Assembly: GCF_029263665.1 (NCBI RefSeq)
Contig: NZ_JAJUFQ010000003.1
Span: forward strand, 1-64,000
Direction: 5' to 3'
Length of the DNA: 64,000 bases
DNA from: Halomonas sp.
Lineage (GTDB): Bacteria > Pseudomonadota > Gammaproteobacteria > Pseudomonadales > Halomonadaceae
Below are positions 48,418-56,738 of the stretch, in pieces. Numbering within the stretch: position 1 is the first letter of the stretch; every line of letters starts with the position of its first letter. A program made the translations under genes and the position numbers. The notes beneath the pieces were generated by a model that was given only the letters and a program-made list of their open reading frames with translations, searched no databases and was not told the DNA's origin.

Positions 48418-48453
48418 GGTGATATCCGCCGATTGGATGGATAAACGCTGAGA

Positions 48454-48474
48454 GTGCCGGGCAATACCCGGCAC
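48454..48474 (-). other. Perfect hairpin between accB and accC
   Basis: GTGCCGGG (48454-48461) and CCCGGCAC (48467-48474) with loop CAATA. It lies five bases after the accB stop and 36 bases before the accC start. Without a T-tract it is more likely an RNA processing or stability element, or a partial attenuator setting the AccB:AccC ratio, than a full terminator. Confidence 0.55.
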
Positions 48475-48479
48475 AAGGC

Positions 48480-48947
48480 TCAGGCGATGACGAGCAGCGG
48501 CTGGTCGAATTCGACCGGCTCACCATCCTCGACCAGAATCGCCTCGACGACGCCATCACGGTCGGCTTCGATCTGGTTCATCATCTTCATGGCCTCAACG
48601 ATGCACACGGTCTCGCCCTTGCGTACCGTGCTGCCCACTTCAACGAAGGGCTTGGCACCCGGAGCGGGAGAGCGATAGAAGGTTCCCACCATGGGTGACA
48701 GGATTTCCTGGCCCTGGAAGGCAGGAGCGGCGGCTGCAGCGGGGGCTGCTTCTGTCGGTGCTGCCGTCGGTGCGGGAGCGGCAACAGGCGCCGTAGGCCA
48801 AGGCTGAGCAACGGCAGCCGGTTGCCAGGAGCCACCCTGGGGATGGCGGCTGATGCGGACCGACTCTTCACCTTCCTGGATTTCGATTTCGCTGATGTTG
48901 GACTCTTCCAGCAGCTCAATCAGCTTCTTGACCTTACGAATATCCAT
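48480..48947 (-). CDS. accB: Biotin carboxyl carrier protein of acetyl-CoA carboxylase
   Basis: Carrier subunit of acetyl-CoA carboxylase; 155 residues (E. coli 156). Ala/Pro-rich flexible linker at about 43-78, then the biotinyl domain with biotin on K121 in EAMKMMN. ATG 48947 begins [16 protein letters not shown]. aroQ, which often precedes accB in this group, is absent; dsbD lies upstream instead. Confidence 0.97.
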   Translation of the reverse strand: MDIRKVKKLIELLEESNISEIEIQEGEESVRISRHPQGGSWQPAAVAQPWPTAPVAAPAPTAAPTEAAPAAAAAPAFQGQEILSPMVGTFYRSPAPGAKPFVEVGSTVRKGETVCIVEAMKMMNQIEADRDGVVEAILVEDGEPVEFDQPLLVIA

Positions 48948-49163
48948 GATGTTGTCTCGACCCTTTAAGCAGAGAAGGCCGGGCGCTGTAAACCCGGACG
49001 AAGTTTATATAGATCGGTGCAAGATATCGGCTCTTGCCGTCTCTATCGTGTAAGAATTCGGAGTAGTGCGAAAGTTTGCCGAAATTCCCAAAGGTTGTCC
49101 AGCGCATGACGAACGCTGTTCGTGGGAGTCTGTTTCGCACCTATTCGGCTAACGCCTTTTCCG

Positions 49164-51149
49164 TTATTCCTGGGAGTTTTCCGCTAGCCATTGGCTGACC
49201 TGATTGACATGACGTGTCAACTGATCTGCGGTGACTTCGCCTTGGATGCGGGCGGCGCTGATCTCGTCGCTTCCGTCGAAGAATAGCAGGCTGGGAGGAC
49301 CGAACAGACGGAGTTCCTGCAGCAGTTCCCGACTGGTGGCGTTACTGCTGGTGACATCGGCCTCGATCCAGCGATAGTTGACCAGGGCCTGCTGTACGTC
49401 CGGCGAGGGAAAGACGTCCCGTTCCATCACCTTGCACGAAATGCACCATTCGGCGGTGACATTGACGAAGGCTGGGGATGAGTCCTTGGCCAGTGCTGCA
49501 TGTAATTCGTCCAGGCTGTGGACAACGGTGACAGGGGCAACTGGCGTGCTTGCCTGCGTCGCTCCAGCGATAGCTGATGTCATGGCCAGTGGTCGCAGCG
49601 GGTCGCTGGCCCCGCGTGCGGCTCCGATGACCAGTGCGATACCCCATACCAGTAGCATGATGCCTGCTCCCTGGCGCACACGTGGCCAGCCAGCGGATGC
49701 GGACAGGTTCAAGGCGCCCAGGGTCAGGGCTGTGCCGATGGCCAGTCCTGCCCACAGAAGCAGGGCGACTTGGCTGGGTAGCAGGCGCTCGATCAGCCAG
49801 ATCGCGACCCCGAGGAGAAGAATGCCAAAGGCTGTCTTGACGCCATTCATCCAGGCACCTGAACGGGGAAGCAGGGTCGTGCCGAAGCCACCGACCAGCA
49901 GTAGGGGCACGCCCATGCCCAGGGCCAGGGCCAGCAAGGCGGCGCCACCGATCAATGCATCTCCCGTAGTGGAAATGAACACCAGAGCACCGGCCAGAGG
50001 TGCCGAAACGCAAGGGGAAACGACCAGTACAGACAAGGCTCCAGCCACCGCCAGGCCTACGGGGCCACTCTGCTGGGCCCTGGTCTGCCAGGCATCGATG
50101 CGGCTGCCCAAGCGTGATGACAGGCTCAGATTGAATACTCCGAACATGGCAAGTGCGAAGAAGGTGAACAGGATGGCAAAAAGAATCAGCACCGGTGCTG
50201 ACTGCAGTCGGGCCTGGAGGTTGAGCCCGGCGCCAAACAATCCCATGAGGACACCGACCAGGGCATAGGTCAGCGCCATGCCGGCCACATAGCTGCCCGA
50301 CAGGGCTAGAGCGCGGCCACGAGTAGGGTTCTGTCCCACGATGATTGAAGACAGGATAGGCAGCATCGGCAGTACGCAGGGCGTGAACGTCAGTCCCAGG
50401 CCAGCGAGGAAGAACAGGCCGAGCATCAACGGTACGCTGGTATCACGCATCAGTGTGCTGAAATGGCTGTCTTCGCTGAGCGGTACGGCAATCTCAGTAG
50501 CATTCATGCTATTGGCCGTAGTGCTGTTGGTTGTAGTGCTGTTGGCTCCAGGGTTGTTGGCGGTTGCGGAATCACTGCTGGGAGTGGTGTCGTTGCTGGC
50601 CTGTGTGCCCCCCTGGGCGTCCTTGTCCTTGGCACTGCTCACGGTGTCGTTAGCATTGCCAGCCATCAGGGCTTCGGCATCTGCCGCAAATTGAGAGGGC
50701 GCTGACGCTTGCGGGGCTTCCAGGTGCACGGTTTCCGGTGGGTAGCACAAGCCTGCATCGGCACAGCCCTGAAACGTCAGGTCGATATTCACTGGGCCTT
50801 GCTGAGGCGTAGTAAAAGGTACGGCAAAGACCATCTTGTCGTAGAAGACGAAGACATCTCCGAAGAATTCGTCTGTCTTGGCCTCCCCGGGGGGGAGTTG
50901 AGGCTCTCCCAGCAGGTCCGGTGCATCAGGGGCTGTGACGGAGAAGCGATGACGGTAGAGATAGTAGCCATCAGCATTCTCGAAGCCGATGTAAAGATGT
51001 TCTCCATCATGCCAGGCATTAGGGAAGAAGGCCTGATCCACCGGCAGGAATTCGGAGGAGTTCGATGAGGAAGAAAAGAACTGTGCCTGGGCCGTAAAGG
51101 GCAGGAGTATCAAGGAGCACAGGGCAAACAGACGTATGACAAACGGCAC
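49164..51149 (-). CDS. dsbD: Thiol:disulfide interchange protein DsbD
   Basis: Inner-membrane carrier of electrons from cytoplasmic thioredoxin to periplasmic DsbC/DsbG and cytochrome c maturation. 661 residues (E. coli about 565). Signal peptide ends near AQA (22); periplasmic alpha domain Cys129/Cys135 (CADAGLC); eight-helix beta domain with Cys258 (FTPCVLP) and Cys380 (VSPCVSAP); gamma thioredoxin domain with Cys569/Cys572 (WCISC). The extra length is mainly a Ser/Thr/Asn-rich linker, about 155-230. The start is GTG 51149 with AAGGA seven bases upstream. Confidence 0.94.
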   Translation of the reverse strand: MPFVIRLFALCSLILLPFTAQAQFFSSSSNSSEFLPVDQAFFPNAWHDGEHLYIGFENADGYYLYRHRFSVTAPDAPDLLGEPQLPPGEAKTDEFFGDVFVFYDKMVFAVPFTTPQQGPVNIDLTFQGCADAGLCYPPETVHLEAPQASAPSQFAADAEALMAGNANDTVSSAKDKDAQGGTQASNDTTPSSDSATANNPGANSTTTNSTTANSMNATEIAVPLSEDSHFSTLMRDTSVPLMLGLFFLAGLGLTFTPCVLPMLPILSSIIVGQNPTRGRALALSGSYVAGMALTYALVGVLMGLFGAGLNLQARLQSAPVLILFAILFTFFALAMFGVFNLSLSSRLGSRIDAWQTRAQQSGPVGLAVAGALSVLVVSPCVSAPLAGALVFISTTGDALIGGAALLALALGMGVPLLLVGGFGTTLLPRSGAWMNGVKTAFGILLLGVAIWLIERLLPSQVALLLWAGLAIGTALTLGALNLSASAGWPRVRQGAGIMLLVWGIALVIGAARGASDPLRPLAMTSAIAGATQASTPVAPVTVVHSLDELHAALAKDSSPAFVNVTAEWCISCKVMERDVFPSPDVQQALVNYRWIEADVTSSNATSRELLQELRLFGPPSLLFFDGSDEISAARIQGEVTADQLTRHVNQVSQWLAENSQE

Positions 51150-51464
51150 GATGTATCCTTAGTAGAAACAGTTGCAATCAGCTGTGGCATTAGGGAAGCA
51201 CATGCTTGGATGTCTGTGCTATCGACATTGCGTTTGAGTCATGTTTATCGATTTGTTGTGCTTTTTCTGAATGACTCATTCGAACAAGCCTATGCCCCGC
51301 AATCAGACATCCTGGTGATGTGCAGGGTTCCCGTATGAGACACGTTATGATCAGATGCAAGGGAAGGTCCCGAACATCTTGTCAGCCTTGTGCAAGCCGC
51401 CAAGGGGTATGGGCCGATCTTGTGTACAACATCATCCTACTGCATCTCCAAAGGAGCGCCACCT
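51150..51464. other. 315-base divergent promoter region
   Basis: Between leftward dsbD and the rightward DUF2333 gene. It contains an 8-bp inverted repeat TGAGTCAT (51235-51242) / ATGACTCA (51271-51278) with 28 bases between. I cannot assign -35/-10 boxes with confidence and see no coding potential. Confidence 0.45.
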
Positions 51465-52805
51465 ATGATAAGCCGCCGATTGCGTGACGAGCGCCGTCGA
51501 GAGCAACTTGAAACGCCCCAGTATGGATGGATATGGAAGCCCTTGGCGGTCCTGGCCATCCTGGTCATTGTGGTGATGGCCGGCCTGGCGGTCTGGTGGA
51601 GCCTGGCACCATCACGGTTTGATGTGAATGCCGCAACGCTCGAGCGTAGAGAGGCAGCTTCGGCTGATGCGAAGGGGGCCATGACAGTGGCCACTCTGGC
51701 CGAGGTGGTGGATACGTTGTTGGACAAGCCGGGCGGCTACTTGCGCGACGACATCCTCCCGCCGGGGCTGCTGATGGACAATATGCCATCCTGGGAAGCC
51801 GGGGTGCTGAGCCAGGCGCGTCTGTTGAGTGCGGCGCTACCCAGGCTGGATGCGCAGGCAGGGGAATCCGTGGCGCAAGTGAATGAGTTGCTGCAAGGAG
51901 ACGATAGTCAGTGGTTTGGGACTTCGACGGGAAAACGTCTGGCAGATGCCAGCACTCAACTTGATACCTACCTGACTCAGTTCTCCGCTCAAGGAGGATC
52001 CTCTTTCGATAGTGCAGGGCTTAAGCCCTGGCTGGAAAGTGTGCGTGATGAACTGCAGCGTATCACCTTGCGCTTGTCAGCCTCAGTGGAGGATATCGAT
52101 AGCCTGAAGGAAATGGGGATATCGGTGGCGGGTGATGTGCCCCAGGATGCTGATGTGCCCTGGTATCACGTGGACAATGATTTTCACCAGGCCCGTGGTC
52201 AAGCCTGGGCCCTGACCCTGTTGCTTGAAGCGGTGTACCGTGATGAACAGGGAGTCATTGCCGCTGCCGGTCTCGACAATAATTGGCAGCGTCTGTTGGC
52301 CGAGCTTGAGCGGACCCAGCGACAACTCTGGAGTCCTGTCGTGTTGCGAGGTTCAGGCTTTGGCATCTTTGCCAATTACCCTTTGACCATGGCGCATCAG
52401 CTGAGTCGAGCGGGTATAACTCTGGAAATGTTGATTGACGACATGTCAGAGCTGCCTGAAGAGACTCACCAAGGCAAACCAGCCGGACAGAAGACGACTC
52501 GCTCGTTCATCGATGAGGTGGTCACTGAGCAGAAGCAGGATCAGGGCTCCAAGCAGGACAAGGCGACAAATGCTGGTCAGGATCAGGATACCGATTCTGA
52601 ACAGGACAAGGCAGCGGGTGCCGAGCCAGAACAGGATGCTGATTCCGGGCAGGACAAGGCAGTGGGTGCCGAGCCAGAGCAGGATGCTGATTCCGAGAAA
52701 GGCAGAGCGGACAAACCCGAGACTGGAGAGGCTGTTCCCCAGACTGAGCCTCAGCCGCAGTCCGGCACATCCGAGCAGGGTGAAGACTCCTCTATGGAGG
52801 AGTAG
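51465..52805 (+). CDS. DUF2333 family membrane protein
   Basis: Conserved proteobacterial protein of unknown function, 446 residues. A basic cytoplasmic N-terminus (MISRRLRDERRREQLE) precedes one transmembrane helix (about 27-46), then a large periplasmic region. WKPGG-like DUF2333 signatures are visible as LLDKPGGYLRDDILPPG, DNMPSWEAGVL and WYHVDNDFHQARGQAWAL. The last 85 residues or so form an acidic Gln/Asp/Glu/Lys tail with a 16-residue repeat. ATG 51465 follows AAGGAG at nine bases. Confidence 0.85.
   Translation: MISRRLRDERRREQLETPQYGWIWKPLAVLAILVIVVMAGLAVWWSLAPSRFDVNAATLERREAASADAKGAMTVATLAEVVDTLLDKPGGYLRDDILPPGLLMDNMPSWEAGVLSQARLLSAALPRLDAQAGESVAQVNELLQGDDSQWFGTSTGKRLADASTQLDTYLTQFSAQGGSSFDSAGLKPWLESVRDELQRITLRLSASVEDIDSLKEMGISVAGDVPQDADVPWYHVDNDFHQARGQAWALTLLLEAVYRDEQGVIAAAGLDNNWQRLLAELERTQRQLWSPVVLRGSGFGIFANYPLTMAHQLSRAGITLEMLIDDMSELPEETHQGKPAGQKTTRSFIDEVVTEQKQDQGSKQDKATNAGQDQDTDSEQDKAAGAEPEQDADSGQDKAVGAEPEQDADSEKGRADKPETGEAVPQTEPQPQSGTSEQGEDSSMEE
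52593..52688 (+). repeat. 48-bp tandem repeat in the tail of the DUF2333 gene
   Basis: Units 52593-52640 and 52641-52688 differ at a few positions and encode DSEQDKAAGAEPEQDA and DSGQDKAVGAEPEQDA. A weaker related unit precedes them (QDQDTDSEQDKA). The in-frame unit allows tail-length variation. Confidence 0.85.
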
Positions 52806-52824
52806 GTCTGAACCTGTTGCAATG

Positions 52825-52856
52825 AAAATAAGCCGCTCGAATGAGCGGCTTATTTT
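52825..52856. terminator. Bidirectional rho-independent terminator
   Basis: Perfect 14-base arms AAAATAAGCCGCTC / GAGCGGCTTATTTT with loop GAAT, between the convergent DUF2333 and ppa genes. A and T tracts on the two sides serve both strands. Confidence 0.93.
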
Positions 52857-52906
52857 CTTCTGGCTGAAGGGAGGCGGGCACTTTGACGACAGTGCCGTAG
52901 CCTGGA

Positions 52907-53434
52907 TCAGCCCTTGTAGGCAGCCGCGGATTTTTCGATGGCAGCGCGGGCGGCATCAGCACCTTCCCAGGACTCCACCTTGACCCACTTGCCTTTCTCG
53001 AGGTCCTTGTAGTTCTCGAAGAAGTGAGCAATCTGCTGCAACAGCAGCTCAGGCAGGTCGTTAACGTCTTGAATATCGTCGTACAGAGTGGACAGCTTGG
53101 GATGCGGTACGCATACCAGCTTGGCGTCTTCGCCGGCTTCGTCCGACATGTTCAGTACGCCTACCGGACGTGCGCGGATGATGCTGCCTGGAGCGACCGG
53201 GTAGGGGGTCACGACCAAGGCGTCGAGAGGATCACCATCGTCAGCCAGGGTGTGAGGGATGAAACCGTAGTTGGCTGGATAGAACATCGGGGTGGCCATG
53301 AAGCGGTCGACCAGCAGGGCGCCCATGTCCTTGTCGATCTCGTACTTGATCGGCGCGTGGTTGGCGGGAATCTCGATAGCGACATAGATGTCGTTGGGGA
53401 GTTCCTTGCCGGCAGGGATGTTGTCGAAGTTCAT
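52907..53434 (-). CDS. ppa: Inorganic pyrophosphatase
   Basis: Family I soluble pyrophosphatase, hydrolysing PPi to drive biosynthesis. 175 residues (E. coli 176) from ATG 53434, with AAGGAA eight bases upstream. Signature [11 protein letters not shown] plus [14 protein letters not shown] and [12 protein letters not shown]. It coexists here with a PPi-type phosphofructokinase gene at 57744, so both compete for PPi. Confidence 0.96.
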   Translation of the reverse strand: MNFDNIPAGKELPNDIYVAIEIPANHAPIKYEIDKDMGALLVDRFMATPMFYPANYGFIPHTLADDGDPLDALVVTPYPVAPGSIIRARPVGVLNMSDEAGEDAKLVCVPHPKLSTLYDDIQDVNDLPELLLQQIAHFFENYKDLEKGKWVKVESWEGADAARAAIEKSAAAYKG

Positions 53435-53497
53435 CGTCGCTTCCTTGGTTAGAGGGAAACACGGCATAAGTGTCTGCGCGATCCAGTCACAAGGCTA

Positions 53498-53567
53498 TAG
53501 TCGCCATCCATGGCGACTACCCTTCGGGCCACCCGAAGGGTGTTCCAATTCGCTCCTGGCGAATTGG
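53498..53567. repeat. Three consecutive perfect hairpins
   Basis: Hairpin 1: TAGTCGCCA / TGGCGACTA with TCCA loop (53498-53519). Hairpin 2: CCCTTCGGG / CCCGAAGGG with CCA loop (53520-53540), directly abutting. Hairpin 3: CCAATTCGC / GCGAATTGG with TCCTG loop (53545-53567). All 27 base pairs are perfect. They lie 64-133 bases upstream of the ppa start codon. They may be the leader structure of ppa mRNA, a dispersed palindromic element or a multi-hairpin RNA. Confidence 0.8.
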
Positions 53568-53670
53568 TGCGCGGTGCTCGTTGTTCTCACATATGACCAT
53601 ATGCTCGGACTCCTGTGCTCCGGGCGCCTTGTGCTTGAATATGCTCGTCGACTTGTCGCGTGTCTCCTGA

Positions 53671-53727
53671 GAACCGCTGGGTAAATGCTCGCGTGCCGCC
53701 ACGCATGTCTGCTTTATTCAGCGGTTC
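53671..53727. repeat. Long imperfect hairpin
   Basis: Outer arms GAACCGCTG (53671-53679) and CAGCGGTTC (53719-53727) are perfectly complementary; inside, TAAA pairs with TTTA and GCGTG with CACGC around CCGC. Together with the triple hairpin it makes this gap unusually structured. Confidence 0.6.
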
Positions 53728-53883
53728 CTTGGCGGATGTTCGGAACAGTAAAAAAGCGGGCGAATTATACGAATCCCGAGCACCGATTACCATTCCTGGC
53801 GTGTATGATGGCAACCTTATACATGCCAGGGGCGAGGCGATCCCCAGCTCCTGGGGCCTGAAGTCGATGATCAGGAGGGTTTC

Positions 53884-55605
53884 TTGGCCACCCCGCGTTT
53901 ATCACTGAGTTATGGGCAAGCTTTTGTTGCGCCGGACCGGCGCCATCATCGCAGCTCCATGTCGGTAAGTGTGCCCGATGAACGCCAGATGCAGTCCAAA
54001 GGGGCTGCGGCGCTGGTCAGCGATTCGGCATCCCGTAACGTTCTGGCCAAGCAGGCCAGTGATCTCAGTGTGCGTGGCTTTCTGGCGGATTATTACTCCA
54101 CCCCTGAACACTGGGAGATAAAGACCTCTGTTCACCGAGTGTTGCACTCTCTCAACGCGTGGTGCCATGGACAAACCCGTCAGGTTCAGGACGGTAGCTA
54201 TGTGTCTTCGCTGTCGACGCTGATCTTCCTTGGTCGAGATGCCCACCTGTTTCATGTTGGTGATACGTTGGTGTTCCGCCTGCGTGGGGCGGAGTTCGAG
54301 CAACTGACACGGGATCATGTCACTGACCTTGGCGGGTACCGCTACCCGGCTCGGGCACTGGGCATGGATGCCAGGGTCGATGTCGACTATGCGGAGATAC
54401 CACTGAAGCAGGGAGATATTTTCCTGTTCACGACCCAGAGCGTGCGCGGCACCTTGATGCCTTCAGATTATGTTGGTCTGATTCGCCAGGATGCCAGTGA
54501 CCTGGATGCGGCATGCGAGCGCCTCGCCCAGGCTGCCAAAGAGCGGGCCGGTGAGCGGGGTTATGGCAGTGACTCCTTCTGTTTCCAACTGGTGCGGGTC
54601 GATGAGCTGCCGGATGCTACTCCCGATCGCCCCAGTCGCGTCTATGGAGACCTGCCTATTCCCCCGGAGCTCAACAAGGGGGATCGTCTTGATGGCTTTG
54701 AAGTAGATGAAGTGCTCTCGCGTACGGCGCATTCCCGTGTCTATCGAGTGCACGATATCAAGAGTGGCCGGACATCGGTGCTCAAGGCGCCCAGTCCCGA
54801 ACTATCCAATCGCAACGCTTACCTGGAGCATTTTCTGCTGCAACAGTGGGTGGTGGAAAGAGTGCATTCGCCTTTCGTTGTCCGGGTCGTAGAACCTTCG
54901 CGTCCGCGCCGTTATCTCTATTATCTGATGCGTCATGTCGAAGGCGTGACTCTGACGGAGTGGGTGCGCCTTCATCCCTTGTCCAGCCTGGCGCAACGTC
55001 TAGATCTGGCATCGCAGCTTGGCAAGGCGCTGCAGGCATTGCATCGCAGAGACCTGATTCACCAGCAGGTGCATCCGGACAATGTACTGGTTGACCCTCA
55101 TGGACAGGTCATCCTGGCAGACTTCAGTGCATGCCATTTACGTGATGTGGATGGCCATCGCCGCTCTCGTCGCCTAGTTCAGCAAGTCGGGCTGAATGAA
55201 CATAGTGCTCCCGAATACGCGCTGGATGACGAGGTAGGAAGGCGTAGTGATCAATATGCGCTGGCTTCCACCATCTATTGGTTGCTGACGGGAGATTTGC
55301 CCTATGCAGTACCGACCAGCCGTCTCCGTAGCCATACCGATCTTGAACAGCTCAGCTACCGCAGTGCCCGTAGCCTGAATCCAGAAGTCAGTAGTGAACT
55401 CGATGAGGCTCTACGTCGGGCGCTGGACCCTCAGCGGCCGTTGCGTTTCCGTCGCTTGTCGGAATTTCTCTATCATCTCAAGCCTGTCAGGCACACTCGT
55501 GAAGACCCCTCGATTCCAAGGGAGGGGAAAGAGCCGACCAAGCTCTGGCAGTGTATTGCAGCTTTGCTGATGCTGCTGTTGGTGCTTTCCTGGTGGCTAC
55601 GCTAG
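53884..55605 (+). CDS. PP2C-like/kinase-like two-domain membrane protein, probably catalytically inactive
   Basis: 573 residues: an N-terminal PP2C-like domain (about 1-245), a protein-kinase-like domain (about 270-540), and a C-terminal transmembrane helix. The family normally pairs phosphatase and Ser/Thr kinase in one chain. In the PP2C half only D47 of the first metal motif is kept; the later metal-binding T-D-G-V is TQSV (Q185). In the kinase half VLK (K301) and D413 of DFS remain, but the catalytic HRDLKPxN is HQQVHPDN, with Gln395 in place of the essential Asp, and the Gly-rich loop is SRTAHSRV. I infer a double pseudoenzyme that may act as a scaffold. The start is TTG 53884, with AGGAGGG five bases upstream. 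Confidence 0.8.
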   Translation: MATPRLSLSYGQAFVAPDRRHHRSSMSVSVPDERQMQSKGAAALVSDSASRNVLAKQASDLSVRGFLADYYSTPEHWEIKTSVHRVLHSLNAWCHGQTRQVQDGSYVSSLSTLIFLGRDAHLFHVGDTLVFRLRGAEFEQLTRDHVTDLGGYRYPARALGMDARVDVDYAEIPLKQGDIFLFTTQSVRGTLMPSDYVGLIRQDASDLDAACERLAQAAKERAGERGYGSDSFCFQLVRVDELPDATPDRPSRVYGDLPIPPELNKGDRLDGFEVDEVLSRTAHSRVYRVHDIKSGRTSVLKAPSPELSNRNAYLEHFLLQQWVVERVHSPFVVRVVEPSRPRRYLYYLMRHVEGVTLTEWVRLHPLSSLAQRLDLASQLGKALQALHRRDLIHQQVHPDNVLVDPHGQVILADFSACHLRDVDGHRRSRRLVQQVGLNEHSAPEYALDDEVGRRSDQYALASTIYWLLTGDLPYAVPTSRLRSHTDLEQLSYRSARSLNPEVSSELDEALRRALDPQRPLRFRRLSEFLYHLKPVRHTREDPSIPREGKEPTKLWQCIAALLMLLLVLSWWLR

Positions 55606-56561
55606 AGCGACGCTGGGTGATGGGGTAGCCAATTGTGCTGCCGGAAATACGTGGCGGTTGCCAGCAGCCAGTCGATGAAGCTGTTGACGCCAGTTGGGGG
55701 CGTGCCATGGCGGGGCATGACGAGTTCATAGGTGAACGGTGAGGCAAGCGCATGGGCATCGCCAAAGGGGCATGCGAGGACACCGCTTTCGAGACGGTCG
55801 GCAACCAGCGGATAGCTGGCCAGCATGACGCCGCGTGCCGCGATGGTCTGATCCAGAGCAAGCCCGTACAAGGAGTAATGGCGCAGCCCGGAGAGAGAAG
55901 TGTCTGTCAGGCCGGCGGCTGCAAACCAGTCGCGCCAGCCCGGGAAGCCTCCACGTTGCTGAGTGCGCCAGCTGACTTCGAATAATGTATGGTCGAGCAG
56001 GTCGGAAGGCTGACGGATAGGGCTGCGCTCGAGAAGGTGAGGGGAGCAGACTGGTATCAGAACGTCTTCGAACAGTTGAACGCCTTTCACACCACTCCAA
56101 GGAGCTCGGCCGTAGCGTAGTGCCAGGCGCGCTCCTTCCTCATGCCACGACGGCTCGCTGAATGACTGGCTTGCATCCACCGAAATGGTCACCTGTTCCC
56201 CGCGGGTTTCAAAATCTTCCAGGCGTGGCAGTAGCCACAATTGGGAGAAGGACGGTGGTGCACTGATCAGCAGGGAAAAAGCGGCCTGGGATTGTGTATG
56301 GAGCGCTGCGACTGCATCGGCGATACGTTGCAGGCCGGCATCAATATCCTGAGCCAGCAGTTGTCCCTTTGCCGTAGGGCGGACGCCATTGGGCTGACGC
56401 TCGAACAGCACCGTGTCCAGGTATTCCTCAAGCTGCTTGACTTGCCGGCTCACCGCACCAGGTGTGACGTTGAGTCGAGTGGCTGCTGCCTTGAAGCTGC
56501 CCTCTCGAGTCGCCTCCGCAAATGCCCTGAGAGCATTGAGTGGTAGTCGCTCTATCTTCAT
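55602..56561 (-). CDS. LysR-family transcriptional regulator (GcvA-like)
   Basis: 319 residues from ATG 56561: N-terminal winged helix-turn-helix (LNALRAFAEATREGSFKAAATRLN region, AVSRQVKQLEEYL) and C-terminal substrate-binding domain. LPLNALRAF and the NVTPGAVSRQVK helix are of GcvA type. It is divergent from the DMT transporter gene, 177 bases apart, which is its likeliest target. Its last four bases overlap the end of the kinase-like gene. Confidence 0.9.
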   Translation of the reverse strand: MKIERLPLNALRAFAEATREGSFKAAATRLNVTPGAVSRQVKQLEEYLDTVLFERQPNGVRPTAKGQLLAQDIDAGLQRIADAVAALHTQSQAAFSLLISAPPSFSQLWLLPRLEDFETRGEQVTISVDASQSFSEPSWHEEGARLALRYGRAPWSGVKGVQLFEDVLIPVCSPHLLERSPIRQPSDLLDHTLFEVSWRTQQRGGFPGWRDWFAAAGLTDTSLSGLRHYSLYGLALDQTIAARGVMLASYPLVADRLESGVLACPFGDAHALASPFTYELVMPRHGTPPTGVNSFIDWLLATATYFRQHNWLPHHPASL

Positions 56562-56738
56562 GGGTTGAGTTTTCCTGAGCCTAAGTGCCCACATTAATCG
56601 TTTGGACACGAGACGGGCAAATGTTGAACTAGCGCTACTTGATATCTCTGCTCGACTAACCCAGCTCAGCTATCCCGGTTCGGCTGTCTCTGCCCGGTTA
56701 TCTCTGATCGAAACGCCTATCACCAAGGGGGAAGGAAA

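Larger units (their letters stand above)
53435..53883. other. 449-base interval between ppa and the PP2C/kinase gene
   Basis: No convincing gene. It contains three perfect back-to-back hairpins (53498-53567), a CATATG-AC-CATATG near-palindrome (53589-53602) and a long imperfect hairpin (53671-53727). It must also hold the ppa promoter and, at its right end, the AGGAGG site of the kinase gene. Confidence 0.6.

Noticed and set aside
53587..53814. 75-codon minus-strand frame between ppa and the kinase-like gene
   Set aside because: It runs through the long hairpin, has no ribosome-binding site at a sensible start and no recognisable similarity.
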